From Adiantum capillus-veneris (taxonomy: Eukaryota > Streptophyta > Polypodiopsida > Polypodiales > Pteridaceae), in NCBI GenBank assembly GCA_014529385.2, contig CM043942.1, positions 51,964,274 through 52,028,273 of the forward strand: a stretch of 64,000 nucleotides of DNA. Direction: 5' to 3'. Both the position numbers and the translations under genes were made by a program. Below the pieces are notes generated by a model. It did no database searches, had not been told where the DNA came from, and saw only the letters and a program-made list of their open reading frames with translations. Positions 22,984 to 35,415 of the stretch are shown here, piece by piece; the first letter of the stretch is position 1, and each line of letters begins with the position of its first letter.

Positions 22984-23526
22984 CTACAACATGTATATGC
23001 CATCCTCTGATTGTACAAATTGAATACCCAAGTAATAATGTAGCAAACCAAGATCAGACATCTCAAAGGTTTTTCTCAAAGCATATTTAAACGCTTCAAT
23101 TTCATCTGTAGTATTGCCTGTAAGAAGCATATCATGCACATAAAGTGTTAGCATAATGAGAACTCTATCTCTCTTTTTGACATACAAAGTACTTTTTGTT
23201 GGACTATTCTGAAATCCCTGGCCAATCAAATAAGTATGTATCTTCTCATACCATGCTCTTGGAGCCTGTTTGAGACCATACAAAGCTTTACGCAATCTAC
23301 ATACCTTTTGCTCTTGACCTTTTACAACAAAACCACTTGGTTGACTTACATAAACTTCTTCCTGAAAATCACCATTCAAAAAAGCAGTTTTGATATCCAA
23401 CTGATGCACTTTCCAACCATGATGAGCAGCAATTGCAACTAGTGATCTAACTGTGGACGCACGAGAAGTAGGAGCAAAGGTTTCATCATAATCTATGCCT
23501 TTCTGTTGCGCATAGCCTTTTGCCAC
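22984..23526 (-). pseudogene. Element B reverse transcriptase, YVHD active site
   Basis: Copia RT: GIDYDETFAPTSR, QLDIKTAFLNGDFQEEVYV (first Asp), LRKALYGLKQAPRAWY, and LTLYVHDMLLTG where the family has YVDD. The second catalytic Asp is therefore replaced by His, which should abolish polymerisation. The frame opens at 23526 inside the domain. The preceding part (23923 to 23570) carries the RT N-terminal lead-in (AMQQEIDSIHKNHTW), separated by a frameshift. Confidence 0.92.
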
Positions 23527-24072
23527 AAGCTTTGCTTTGTATCTGTCAACAGTACCATCTTGTTTCCTTTTACCTTAAATGCCCACTTTGTACCAATAGG
23601 CTTTTTACCTGTAGGCAAGTCCATAGATCCCATGTATGATTCTTATGAATAGAATCAATTTCTTGCTGCATAGCATCTTTCCACTGAAAAAACTCTAAAG
23701 CTTGTTCAAATGAATCAGGCTCATATGCATCACAAAGAGTGCTAAAGCAAGCCAAATCTACTTGCTCTCTGCCAAAAGTAGTACCATCACGTGTTTTTCG
23801 TGGTAACGGTGCATCCAACTTGCTATCCTGCAAAGTTTTTTGAACCCATTTAGGCAAGGTTATTTCTTCCCTGAGAACTTCTTGCTCTTCACGCACAATT
23901 TCCTCTACATCGTGAGGTGTCACATGCTGATCAAAAGAATGATCAAGATTATCAACCTATTGTGATTCTTGATTCTCCACAAAAGAAGGAAGCAAACCTT
24001 CAAATACATCATGTGTCTGCATATGAGGTACATCAAAAGCAACCATAGGTTGAGCAGTAGTTTCTGCAAAAA

Positions 24073-25250
24073 TTACATCACGACTTTCAAAAATCTTGTT
24101 TGTAGCAAGATGTAAAGTATATAACCTTTACTTCCACTACTGTACCCCACAAATATACATTTGATTGCCTTATCATCAAGCTTCCCACGTAACTGTTGAG
24201 GGATGTGAGCATAAGCAAGACAACCAAAAACACGAAGATAACTGACTGAAGGTTTTCTGTCATACCAAGCTTCATATGGAGTAATGGTCTTCAAGGCACG
24301 AGTAGGACACCTGTTCAAAACATGTGTTTCACAAGCAACTGCCTCCATCCATAGCTTATGAGGCAAACTCTTAGCCTTGAGCATACATCTAGCCGTCTCC
24401 ATTAAAGACCTGTTCTTCCTTTCTGCAACACCATTCTGTTGTGGTGTGTATGGCATAGTGCATTGGTGTTTAATGCCTTTCTTTCCCAAAAAATCCTTAA
24501 ATGCACCTGACATGTATTCACCTCCTCGATCGGTACGAAGAGTCTGTACTTTGCAACCTGTTTCATTTTCAACCATGGCGACATAATGTTGAAAAATTGC
24601 AAACACATCTGACTTTGCTTTGAGTAGATACACCCAACAAAACATCAATGAAGGTCACAAATTAAAGGCTGTTTCCCATAGATGGCGTCCTCATAGGACC
24701 ACATACATCACTGTGTACAAGCTGCAACTTTCGTGTCCCTCTAACTGAACCATCCTGCGAAAATGCAAATCTGTGCAGAACGCAACCTTCACATACATGT
24801 CTTGGTGGCATCTCCAATAAAGACAAATCATGCACCATATTATGACGTTGTAAAGTCATCAAACTGCCATAACCAACATGCCCAAATCTAGCATGCCACA
24901 ACTCAGCATCCTGCATGGCCCGAGTCTTTGTTTCTGCAATACATACTTGAATCTGCTTTTCATAACGATCTAGCACATATAGTCCATTTTCCAGTGTACC
25001 TGTAGTGATAAGAGAATAACCATTCTCTCGATCTCGTACAACACGTCTGTCATCCTCAAAAATGACCCGAAGACCATTTTTTGCAAGAGAGAATACAGAC
25101 AACAAATTCTTCTTGATCCCTGGAACATATAAGACATCTGGCAAGCATAAATCAGAACCATCTGAAATGGTAATCAAAATCTTACCAACGCCTTTGATTG
25201 GATAAGAAGCATTATTTGCACATGTCACCTTCTTTCCTGTTGGAGCTGCA
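24073..25250 (-). pseudogene. Element B integrase
   Basis: The zinc-binding pre-integrase domain (ELWHARFGHVGYGSL ... CEGCVLHRF) lies at the end of the upstream frame. The catalytic core follows in a new frame, with LRTDRGGEYMSG (second Asp) and PQQNGVAERKNRS (Glu). The first catalytic Asp falls at the frame break near 24640-24660, where several codons are missing. The region ends in a conserved copia segment, RVFGCLAYAHIP, then KCIFVGYSS. Confidence 0.88.
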
Positions 25251-25663
25251 TCCAATGAACAAAACAAATCCTTCCTTGAAGTAATATGCCTGGATGCACC
25301 ACTATCAAAGTACCAAATCATTTGTGTCTCGTCAACACTGTAAGCAGAAAAATCTGAACATACTAAGAAAGCATAAGAATCCTGCACAAAGTTTGCAGAC
25401 TCTTCTTTAGCTGTAGAAGAATCACTAGAAGCTGAAACAACCAAACTTGACTCTTTCTTCTTTTCTTTAGCAATTCGCTTTTTACACTCACTAATGTAGT
25501 GACCAGGTTTCTTGCAGTAGTGACATTTACCTTTCTTCTTGGACTTGTCGGAATCACCTTTAGACTTCTCTGAAGACTGTCCTGCACCAGACTTGGAGTG
25601 ATGAGCACTCTCTTTACCCTTGTTTTTGTTCTGTACAACAAGAGCATGATCCATACCATCCAC
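25251..25663 (-). pseudogene. Element B nucleocapsid and protease
   Basis: The CCHC knuckle CHYCKKPGHYISEC (C-X2-C-X4-H-X4-C) is followed by the protease MIWYFDSGASRHIT, with an intact D-S-G-A motif. The basic, Ser/Lys-rich leader before the knuckle is typical of copia nucleocapsid. The frame runs unbroken from here into the pre-integrase domain. Confidence 0.92.
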
Positions 25664-25696
25664 CTATAAAGACTTGTTCTTACGTGATTGATCCTC

Positions 25697-26331
25697 CTAC
25701 AATACCAAAGCCACTAACTCTTCAAAATGAAGAGGCTCAGGATTAGCTCGTAAAGACAGAGTCAAAGAAGTCTGAAAAGTCAAATAAGATGGTGGTAGTG
25801 AATTGAGTGTTTTGGAAACCAAGTCCTTCTCTGGAATCACTTTGTCAATGCTAAGAAATTGCTCTTTAAGATCCTTGATTTTTATAAGATGCTCGACGAT
25901 ATCGTCACCTTCGTCCATCTGTATTTTGTCAAGTTGTTTCTTCAAAAACTCTATTCTGGCAGCGTTTCTTCCTCCAAACATAGCTTGCAGAGTGTCCCAA
26001 GCATCCTTAGAAGTTCTGCAAGATCTGATATGTGGTGTGATTGTCCTCTTTATGGTTAAGGCAATCACAACCATAGCTTGTGCATCTTTAGTATCCCATT
26101 TCTTTTGCTCTGGAGTGACTTGTAAGGGTCCTGCACCAACAGCTGCACCAGGACCAGGCGTGGCAGGTGCAATGCTACCTTGAAGAACTTCATCTCCACA
26201 TACATAATCCCACAATCTTTTACCAACCAAAATATTTTTGGCCATAAAAGACCAAAGAGAATAGTTGGTACTATCCAATTTGTCTTCGGATGTAAACGCA
26301 CCAAAAATCTCTTTCTCCGTAGATTGAGCCA
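25697..26331 (-). pseudogene. Element B Gag (UBN2-type)
   Basis: The start MAQSTEKEIFGAFTSEDK at 26331 fits the position after the PBS better than the upstream Met at 26347. LDSTNYSLWSFMAKNIL is the copia Gag N-terminal motif. It continues through TSKDAWDTLQAMFGGRN, a UBN2-like helical region. A stop separates it from the nucleocapsid frame. Gag would form the virus-like particle. Confidence 0.88.
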
Positions 26332-26717
26332 TACTGTGGATGCACACAAGAGAGCAAAAGAACCTCCAAGAGATTCACAAATCTCCTCTCCAATGCAAGA
26401 AAAACTCTACACAAAATCTCAGCACAAAGCTAAGACAAGCTGCTTCCCAAAAGAACTGTTTACTTGAAGAAAATCTGTCAAAAAGCACACCCTCTTGATC
26501 TAAATGCCTCGAAAAGTAACTTCTGCTACGCTGCTCAGAACAAAATTCTGAGGGCTCGAACGGCTTCAAAAGGGGGGTAAAACCTCAGGTCGCCTTTTGA
26601 GAATACTCCCGGAACGTCGAGGATGCTCCCACGAGCAAATTTTCCGAAAACTGCCTGAAAACTGCGATTGCGCGCGCGGACGCAAAAACGCAAGTAGAGG
26701 CCCTGGAAATCACCTTG

Positions 26718-26730
26718 CTCTGATACCAAT
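26718..26730 (-). other. Element B primer binding site (initiator tRNA-Met)
   Basis: The minus strand reads ATTGGTATCAGAGC next to the 5' LTR. Confidence 0.85.
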
Positions 26731-27009
26731 TGTTGAAGATGATGAAACAGGAAACAGAAGGAAGATAGCAACTCAGAGTAGGAAGAAGATGGAGAAGGAG
26801 AAGACACAGAGCTTGCGTACGAGATCTCTGTAGTCTATCTCTCTGTATTAGAATAATAGAGTATTTACAAACTCAGAGCTACAAAGCTTATATGAGACCC
26901 TAAGAGATAAGGTGTCCTTTCACACCGGATGTCCAGGGGGAAAAACTCAGTGGGACAAAAGTGCCCCTGGTGAAGCGCGTATACACACTAACACTACTAC
27001 ATGTCTACA
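26731..27009 (-). repeat. Element B 5' LTR
   Basis: TGTTGAAG ... GTCTACA, 279 bp, without the tandem duplication found in the other LTR. Confidence 0.92.
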
Positions 27010-27401
27010 ATTTTATGTGTGGCTGTTGTGGAAAACGTAGAATACAACCAACCAAAGATATTATGAATGCAATCTTCTTTGTGTTGTAGAGGTTATATTA
27101 TTCTAGGAATCAACTCTCCTAACTTGCATGTATAGATTCTTTCAAATTTGTAGATTAAAAGAACCCTAATTTTTCTCTTGTGGAAAATCAAGATAACCAA
27201 GTTTGCAACCTAACAATAGCTACGACAGTAATTGTACACAAGAAACCTAAATTTCTTCTAAAGAGATATTAGACCTTGGATATTAATAGTGTTTTTGGAC
27301 AGAAATTTTAAAAGACAATCCATGTTTTTTGAAGTTACTAATTTTAACTATACTGCCTATTATATTGTCAATATTTATATTATGAGTTGAAAAAGTCATA
27401 G
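27010..27401. other. No supported gene
   Basis: AT-rich spacer between elements B and C, apart from the TSD copies at its edges (ATTTT on the left, ATAG on the right). Confidence 0.6.
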
Positions 27402-29475
27402 TGAGGGCGAGCTTTTTGAAATGGGGCCTCTAAACCCAAACCAATGGGCCTACCCTCACAAAATGTTCGTAAAGAGGTACGCACACTACTTGGGGCGCCA
27501 CCTTCTTTTGGGAGTGGAGAAGGAAACCAATCAAAATAACACTTGCACTCACCCACTCAAGCAACACACTTTGAAAACCCCCTTACTCTATATACACTTT
27601 GGACACTTGAACACCATCAACGATTATGCAACCCAATGCCGTGCATCAAAATGAAATATGCAATTTGTGGAATAGCATTCACCTTCTCCCCATAAGAATA
27701 CCCATAATACATCCAAACTCTTCCTCTCTCAAGCACTCATCAAAAAATCATGCGCACAAGACTTGCCTCTCAAACACACAAGAGAATCACTTACATCAAA
27801 CTAACACACTTTTCATAGAGAGCTCATCTCCATCTATGCAATGCCGTGACACAAATAAAATCACCATGAGAGGTAGCCACATGCATATGTAATGAAGCAA
27901 AAGAGAGTTGGAGTGAGAAATTTCTTTAGACCAATTGAATAAGTGTGGAGAAACAAACCAATGGTAAATTGAGAATAGAACACTTACTTGATTTCTCTCA
28001 CACCTTTTAAGGGGAGGACAGACGCTGGCTAGCCATCACGAATTGCGACACTTGAAAGTTTTGAAGATGATTTCATGATCATTAACATAACCATGAGAGA
28101 GATCATGATGTATTTACAAGTTATTGAGGTGCTACAAATGATTTATTGGGTTGATGGAGTAAGAGATTGTAGAATGGAAAGAGTGGAGAATAGAGTTTGC
28201 ACTTCCTCCAAAGAGGAGGGTTAGGAGGGAGGATGTGAAAGAGGGAGAGTTGGGGTTTTCTCTACTATTGATCAAGAAACAACATGAAGTTGAAAATATA
28301 GGTGTGTGTCCTTGAGTCTCTCCAAGGGGGCTATTTATAGTTGTGTAGGAGTGGGATTATGCTACACTTAATTAGAGTAAGTGATTAGACCTAATTAAGT
28401 GTCCTTTGACCACTCATTGAATATTGGACATAAAAGGGACTATTTATTCACCAAAAATATCATTTTAGACCATGAAGGCTCCATAGGGGTGCATAATGTA
28501 GGTGGGCCCCACCATGAGGCCCTACGGGTGGCTCCTGCGGGGTATCTCAACTTGTTTGTCTTGGCATTTAGAAAGCATCTTTAGGTTGGTCCCATCACAT
28601 GCAAGTGACCTTGAACACTCATTGCTCTTCTAGAAGATGAGTAGGGGAAAAATAAGATCTCACCCTCTTGATTTACTTGATTTACAGTTCCCTTTTGCTG
28701 CGAATCTGACAGATTTACACTATTTTGACCATAACTTTTTACCTGTAGCTCGGAACAACACGCTTCAAAAGGCAAAATTGGCCTTCTCAACATGTTTGAT
28801 ATGAATTTGGACTATTCTTCACGCCCATGCACCAAGGAATTCGGTTTGGAAGGTCCACACTAGGCTAGGGAACCTTTTGCTTCCAAGTCTTCTTGTATGG
28901 GCCCTTTGCTTGTATACATCCAAGGGGAATCATGCTTTTTCAAAAGGCTATGATGCTTAAACAAATAGAGGAGGGCCCAATATTATTTTCTTGTGAAAAG
29001 AATATACAATTGGAGTCTTTTTGAAAGGAGAGAAACTATATGTATATTCTTAAGAGATATTGGGCCACCTATGTAGGGGGCATAGAAGACTTGTAGAGAG
29101 GGACCATAATCTTTGGTAAAGACAAGTGGAGAGTTGATTTCCATGGGAATTTATCTATATGGGGTGGAAGATGGATATATTATTTTTCTACTACTAATTC
29201 ACAAGAGGTAAGAAAGTTTGGGGGTATATAGTTGGTTATTGTATGCTTATTCTATTTACAAAGCAAAAAAGAAAAGGGTGGTAATATAAATATATGACTA
29301 AGGTGACATTTTTGGGAAGAGTATAATGTATGTGTCACCACAAAGGTTAAACGAAGAGGGGGAATTTACTCTAGATAACTTAATAACGTAGAAAAATATA
29401 TACACATATGAGGAAGAGGACGTTGAGTAGGCTGACAAATGCTGCAAAAAGATGGTTACCATTTTATGCCACTCA
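27402..29475 (-). repeat. Element C 3' LTR, full length
   Basis: 2074 bp. The parts 27402-28398 and 29344-29475 match the other LTR almost perfectly. The middle part (28399-29343) is present only here. Confidence 0.9.
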
Positions 29476-29490
29476 TATTAGCCCTCCCCC
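29476..29490 (-). other. Element C polypurine tract
   Basis: The minus strand reads GGGGGAGGGCTAATA up to the LTR. Confidence 0.75.
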
Positions 29491-29832
29491 AAGCCTAGAG
29501 ACATTCATATCTTTAGGAGGACGGTGTTGCTTCTTTTTCTTCTTTTTTTTTTGTCATTTTTCCTTTTCCACTTTTTTTTTTTTCAATAGGAGGAGTGTCA
29601 TGCACTCTTTTACTCCATTAGACCTGCTTTTCATTACCTCATTCCCATAAATCGGAGATGGGAGGGTTGCCTTGGGTATGTTCAGATTCCAAGGCTGGGT
29701 TCTTCTTTGCACATCAAAGCTTTAAAAATAGGTGGAGCATTTGCCAAGCCGAAGGGAGCCATGTCAATTTGGAACTTAGACGATGTAGGCAATGACTGCC
29801 TATCAACGGATTGATACATTGAAAGTAGGGCT

Positions 29833-31130
29833 TTAATCTCCATCCATTGACTCTGGTCTTGTGGAGTTTTCTGATAAATCTGCTAATCTGTAACTACCAT
29901 TCCCAAACTTTGTTTTTATCATGAAAGGTCCCTCCCATCTTTGCAAAAACTTTTTGTCAAGTCGAGTATCAAGTCGGTTATCATAGCAAAGAACCAACAT
30001 ACCTTCCTTCAATCCTTTCCCCTTGAGCTTCTTGTTGATTTTATCCCTTTGGCTTGTCGCTTTGGTGATGTAGTGATCAATGGACTCTTCTCTATCTAGC
30101 TCAAGTCGTTGGAGATCTAAGATCCTTTCATGTAGAACCTCTTTAGGTTTTTTTTCCACTCTTGAAAGAACGCGCAAGCTTGAGAGCTCTACCTGAATGG
30201 GGAGAAGTGCCTCCTGTCCATAAACTAGATGAAGAGGGGTGATTTGGTGTAGATACCTTGAAAGGTGATGTCCTATACGCCCAAAGAGCAGCCGTCAAAT
30301 GGCGATCCCAATCATTAGGCCGGTCCACAACCTGCTTAGAAATGATCTTACATATCATTCCATTCACTTTTTCCACCAATCCATTGCATTGAGGATAGTA
30401 GGGTGTGGAATGCAGGTGTTTCACTTTTAACCTCCTCAAGAGATCATTCAGAAGGTCAGCCCTAAAACCCGGGCCTCGATCTGATAAGATTTCTAGGGGT
30501 GTTCCAAACCTACTACAAATATGATCAAAAATAAACTTTGATACCTCTTCAGATGTGATTCGGGTTGTGCTTGTTGCTTCCGCCCATCGTGTCATGTAGT
30601 CAACACCCATGATGATGAAAACCTTCCCTGTAGAAGTACGAGGTAGGGGACCTATTGCATCCACACCCCACTTTTCAAAAGGGCCATTAGATATTATTGG
30701 GACTCGAGGCTCATATGTTAGTCGTCTATCCCAAGCAATTTGGCATGGCTTACATGCCTTACACCAATATTGGACATCACGATGTAAGCTCGGCCAAATA
30801 AACCCTGCTTGTAAAATCTTCCTACTTGTAATATCTTGAGAAAAGTGACCACCACAGACATCATCATGACATGAAAGAAGAATTTTCTCTATCTCTTGCA
30901 CACCTGGTACTCTCCTCAAGACCAAATCTTTCCCTTTCTGATATAAATCATCCCCGATCAACTGGTAAGGTGTGGCCTTCTTAACTAGTCTATGTCTTTG
31001 CACCTTGTCTAAGTGTTTGGGACACTCACCTGCTTGTAGAAAGAAGATAATGTCTTTTAGCTCCTCTTGACCTTGATATTTGGGTTCATATAGTTTCACA
31101 CCTCCTACCGCCATTTGAAGCTTTTCATTT
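29833..31130 (-). pseudogene. Element C integrase
   Basis: The HHCC zinc domain is CHDDVCGGHFS ... CKACKPC. The catalytic triad is complete: D in WGVDAIGPL, D in LSDRGPGF and E in NGLVEKVNG. A frameshift near 30235 moves the reading into the C-terminal part (30177 to 29833), with QRWEGPFMIKTKFGNGSY and no chromodomain. Absence of a chromodomain supports a non-chromoviral lineage. Confidence 0.9.
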
Positions 31131-31500
31131 GCGAGTAAGTCTGCTTCCTTGTTATGAGTTCTCACAATGTGTTGTACCTGTGTTGCTTTAAAACCCTTCA
31201 TCAAAGCTCTTACACTACTAAGCCACTCAAACAATGACGATTCTTGCACCTCCAAGTCCCTTGGATTTGCCTGACCACTAGCAAAGAATCACCTTTTATA
31301 ATAAGTCTTTGTATGCCTAATTCTTTGCATTCTTTTACCCAAGGGTTAGAGCAGCATACTCAGCCTCATTGTTAGAGTGAACACTGGGTAGAGTTATACC
31401 TTTTCTAACCATTCCCTCCTTTTGTGGGTTCAAAATGATGATTCCCCCTGCTGCTTTGTCTTGTTGGCGTTGATAAGCTCCGTCAAAGCATAAAGTATGG
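31131..31500 (-). pseudogene. Element C archaeal-type RNase H (second RNase H)
   Basis: The four acidic positions are all visible: D in LCFDGAYQ, E in SNNEAEYAALTL, D in IIKGDSLLVV and D in HNKEADLLANEK. A one-base frameshift at about 31335 splits the domain. This second RNase H, acquired by Tat-lineage elements in addition to the Ty3-type domain, lies between the Ty3-type RNase H and integrase. It is the main reason for the lineage call. Confidence 0.82.
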
Positions 31501-33362
31501 ACATTATCAATCTCCTTCACTTTGAACTGTTTTGAGCCTTCCTCTCTTTGTAGTCGTGATCCTTCCCTTTCTCTCACTTTGTAGGTGAGAATGTCTGCAA
31601 GTCCTGCTCTTGTGCTATCTTCTACAAGGAAAGTGTATTCAAATTCTTGGAGTTCAAGCACCCACTTTTCTATTCTAGATGAGAGGCTCATGTGTTGTAC
31701 TACATATGGTAGATTGTGCTCTAAGGTGAGAAAAACAAATGGCACAGGGAGAAGATACGATCGAAACTTCCTTACCGCAAACAAGATTGCAAAGACCACT
31801 TTCTCCATTTCAGTGTATCCCTTCTCGGCCGGAGTCATCACCTTGCTTGCAAAATAGATCGGCCTCATGTATGATGTTTTAGGATCTTTTTGCATCAAAA
31901 CAACACCAATTGCTTCGAAACCTACACTTGGAGTGACATAGTAGGTCTCCTTTGGATCTGGTGGCATTAGGATTGGGAGAGAGCTAAGAATGCCCTTCAC
32001 TTCCTCAAAACATTTTGCATGTTCCCTCCCCCATTCAAATGTAGATTGGCTTGCCAACCTATGCAAAGGGGCGATGGATTCTATGGATGAAGCGAGACAT
32101 GTACTCACTTTGTGGTTGAAGGTCATTAGCTCCTTAGTTGTTGTTGGTGGAGATAATGACAAAAGGGCCTCTACTTTAGAGGGATCCACTTGAATTCCTT
32201 GTGAAAAAACCACATGGCCTAGCAAAACCACCTGAGATTCACCGATATGACACTTCTCTGGGTTGAGTTGTCCCCCAAATTGATGGAGCCTCTTAAGACC
32301 CTCTTCAACCTTTTGGCAGTGAAGTGATCTACAACTATAAATACAGAAATCATCCATAAAGACTCTTATAGATTTTCCAAAGAATGGTTGAAATACAAAT
32401 ATTGTGAATCTCATGAAGGTGCTAGGAGCATTGGTGAGCCCAAAAGGCATTACTCTGAATGCAAAACATCCCCAAGGTGTGATGAAGGTGGTTTTTGGTT
32501 GGTCCTCTTCTGCTATTCTAATTTGAAAATATCCTGAATACCCATCACACACAGTGTAGCATTCGTGACCTGCTACTTCATTCAAAATTTCATCTTGGAA
32601 AGGGAGAGGGAAGTGGTCCCTCTTTGTCGCAGCATTGAGGGGTTTGTAATCCACGCAGACCCTCCACTTACCATTCTTCTTGGGAGTGACTACAATAGGT
32701 GATACCCATTCGGAGTTGGATACTGGATAGATGAAGCCAGCCTTCAAGAGTCGATTCACTTCTTGTAGGAGAGCCTTTTGTTGCACAGATCCTAGTCGCC
32801 TTAACTTTTGAGCCACGGGTTTGGTCCCTGGTTTCAATTCAATTCGATGCTCTATTATATCCACACCTCTTATTTGTGAGTAGTCAGTGATAAACAAATT
32901 GGGATACCTCCTTAACATATTGATGTAGGACCTCTTCTCCTCACAAGTAAGATCTTTTTCAAGCATCTTCTCAAATCCTTCTTCAAGGTGGTGGCATCTT
33001 TCATCCCCTCGTGTGTGATTGTATGTTGGCTTTTCTTCTACTGGAACATCTTGAGTGTTGGCGTTGAATACAATTCCCATTACCTCCAAAGAAGACTCCT
33101 CTTCACTGGTTGATGCATTGGTTGATGCTTCCTCATCACTTGAGTAAGGACTCTCCTCCTCGCTCTCTTCATCTACCGTGGTTTCATAGTTGATATCTAG
33201 TTGCTTTCCTTCTCGCCAATCATACACCACCGGTTGACCCTTCTTAAGAATCAAACGACCACTTCCCCATTTTTGATCTGCATTCACAGCAATGAGCCAA
33301 GGCCTCCCTAGGATGATGGGATAGCCCTCCCCCTTAGCTGGCATGACATATACATTAGACAC
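31501..33362 (-). CDS. Element C reverse transcriptase and Ty3-type RNase H
   Basis: A long open frame (675 codons counting the start of the second RNase H) is uninterrupted across RT and RNase H. Near its start PIILGRPWL is the end of the protease fold. RT follows: VVTPKKNGKWRVCVDYKPLN, CDGYSGYFQIR (first Asp), [12 protein letters not shown] and VFMDDFCIYS with the double Asp intact. RNase H follows with YTEMEKVVFAIL. An acidic Glu/Ser-rich spacer lies at residues about 60-95. The aspartic protease active site (D-S/T-G-A) is not visible upstream, where the frame breaks near 33362. Confidence 0.9.
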
Positions 33363-34765
33363 CTTTTTACCCTTTTGTAAGCATCCACAATGGGTTCCAC
33401 ATCTTTTTGTAGCTTTGAGGCCACAACCTTAATGGAAAGATTTGCTTTCTTTTTTGGAATTCTTGTACTTACCAACTTTGGCCATTGCCTTCTTACTTTG
33501 GCTGATAGGTGTAGAAGCTGAGGCCATGAAATGTTTGGCTTTTGGGTTTGTAAATCCTCCAGGATGTTGTAGGGCTCTAGCTCCTTTCCCAATGGGAAGT
33601 CTTTGATACCAATTTCCCTTCGCCTTGATCTTTTCTTCCTGCTACTTTCAGCTTCTTCCATCTTTGACTTCTTCTTCTTGTCCCTTCTGGCTGAATTTGT
33701 TCCTTCACTTCTCATGTCTTCATCCTTATCATGTGCTCTTGTGCGTTTTTCTGCCGGCATAACATCAAAGTTTAGAGTATGCTCATCTATTACCTCTTCT
33801 AGCTTGATGATGTTGACTCCTCTTTCTTCCTCCTCATGTGGGACGGGAGGTATATTTGCTGGTGGTGGTGGTCGACGAAGGATTTGTGGGCCTTGAGCTT
33901 GTTCTTGCTGCACAGTGAGAGGAGGCGGTCTGGGGGGATATATGTCTCCCGGAAGTCGCCTTGGATGTGGACAATTGTACATGCCATGGTCCATTTCATT
34001 GCAATTCCAACATCGCAACTCTTGAGCTTGTCTTCATTGATTGCGATTCCCTTCTCTTGGTTGTCGTTGTTGAGGTAGGCCTTGTACTAGATTCAGAGTG
34101 AGGTTCTCAAGCTGTTGAGTCAGCCTTTGTAAAGCCTCTTGTTGAGAGTTATCTCCTATTTGTGAAGATTGTGCAAGAGGGGCCCTAATTGGTGCTTCCA
34201 TGGTTTGTGAAGACTCCCTCTCACTCACTTCATTTAAACCCCTTGCTCTATGTGCTTGGAAGTGTAGTTTTCTAAACTTGATGATGGCTACCTCACGTGC
34301 TTCTTCGAAGGTGGATGGGAATTTTAGCTCTACTTTAGCCTTTAAAAGTGGATACAAGCCAACCATGAATCTCTCTTTTTTTAGAAAGTTAGGTGCACCA
34401 CCATGATTTTCTAATGTAGCCTCCCACCTACCCCATAGATTGACAAAGGTTGCTTCATAAGAGGGATAGTCTTCAAGTGATACCTGCTTATGTCCAATAA
34501 GACATTTCCATAGTCCTTCAGAAGTATCACCTTGCCCGAACTTGGAGAGGAAGATTGCTCGCAGTCTCTCCCAATTGGACTTGATTTGGGGTTTCAAGGT
34601 CTCATACCATGCTTTAGCTTCTGCTTTTAGAACCAACGGGAAGGCTCGTAGCTTTACTTCCTCTTCATCTCTCCTGGATATGAGATGTGCCATCTCCAAG
34701 TTGTCAAGAAACTCTTGCGCATCTTCCCCACTTCTTGCATAGAACGTGGGAAAAGAACTTGACAT
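33308..34765 (-). pseudogene. Element C Gag
   Basis: Starts MSSSFPTFYARSGEDAQEFL at 34765, the retrotransposon Gag motif (P.F.G..GED...F), and continues through KAEAKAWYETL and FVNLWGRW. A TGA at about 34034 follows the Gln/Arg-rich tail. The same strand then reads the nucleocapsid knuckle CWNCNEMDHGMYNC (C-X2-C-X4-H-X4-C) and a Pro-rich and basic region down to 33308. Gag would package the RNA. Confidence 0.88.
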
Positions 34766-35415
34766 TTTGTTTAGACTTTTTGAAATCTCTTTTTTTTAAA
34801 AGAAACTTTTCTCTTACGGCCCGCACAAGATTATTAACACTATAAATCTGATTACATTAAAATGAAGATGTACACATCCATTGTTAATTCATACTTTATC
34901 ATAGGTAGAATAAATGGATTAATTGAAGCATTGATTTCATTGAGGCGAGTGGATCCAAACATCCTCCTTATGATAGATTGAAACCTAAACTTAGTTGCAA
35001 TGATTATATGAATGGATTGCCGAGCAATAGGCCTAAAAAGGTTCATTGTTTTGATCATGATTCATGTGCTACTCCTCGTTGTTGGTTTGAAGACCTCGTT
35101 CCTTCATATGGCCCTTGAGCACCCCTTCACCACTCCTTGTTCCTTCCTTCAAAACAAAATGAAAACGTGAACATCAAAAGAAGTTCCATAATTGATGATT
35201 GGAAGTATAATTGGATTGGGTGATGCCAGTATTTCTCTAAGTCTTTCTGCACCAACATAAAACAATGCGTTGCTGAAAAAGACTTCTCTATCTATGTCAA
35301 TATTTACTCTAATGTGTTGTGCAAAATGAAATGGATAGATGGGAACTCCATTGTTCATCACTAAAAAATTTGAAGGTAACTTGGAAATATGTTCCTCAGT
35401 GGGGGCACCACTTTA
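34766..35415 (-). other. Element C 5' leader with uncertain PBS
   Basis: No coding frame. Next to the 5' LTR the minus strand reads TGGTGCCCCCACTGAGG (about 35394-35410), five bases from the LTR. It has the TGG start expected of a PBS but I could not assign the tRNA. Confidence 0.45.

Larger units (their letters stand above)
21785..27009 (-). mobile_element. Element B: Ty1/copia retrotransposon, TSD ATTTT
   Basis: LTRs at 21785-22128 and 26731-27009 flank a minus-strand Gag, protease, integrase, RT and RNase H region, which is copia order. Identical 5-bp repeats ATTTT (21780-21784 and 27010-27014) confirm a complete insertion. An initiator-Met PBS and a purine tract are in place. The coding region is interrupted by stops and frameshifts, and the RT active site is altered. 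LTRs differ by a few percent apart from a 65-bp length difference. Confidence 0.95.
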
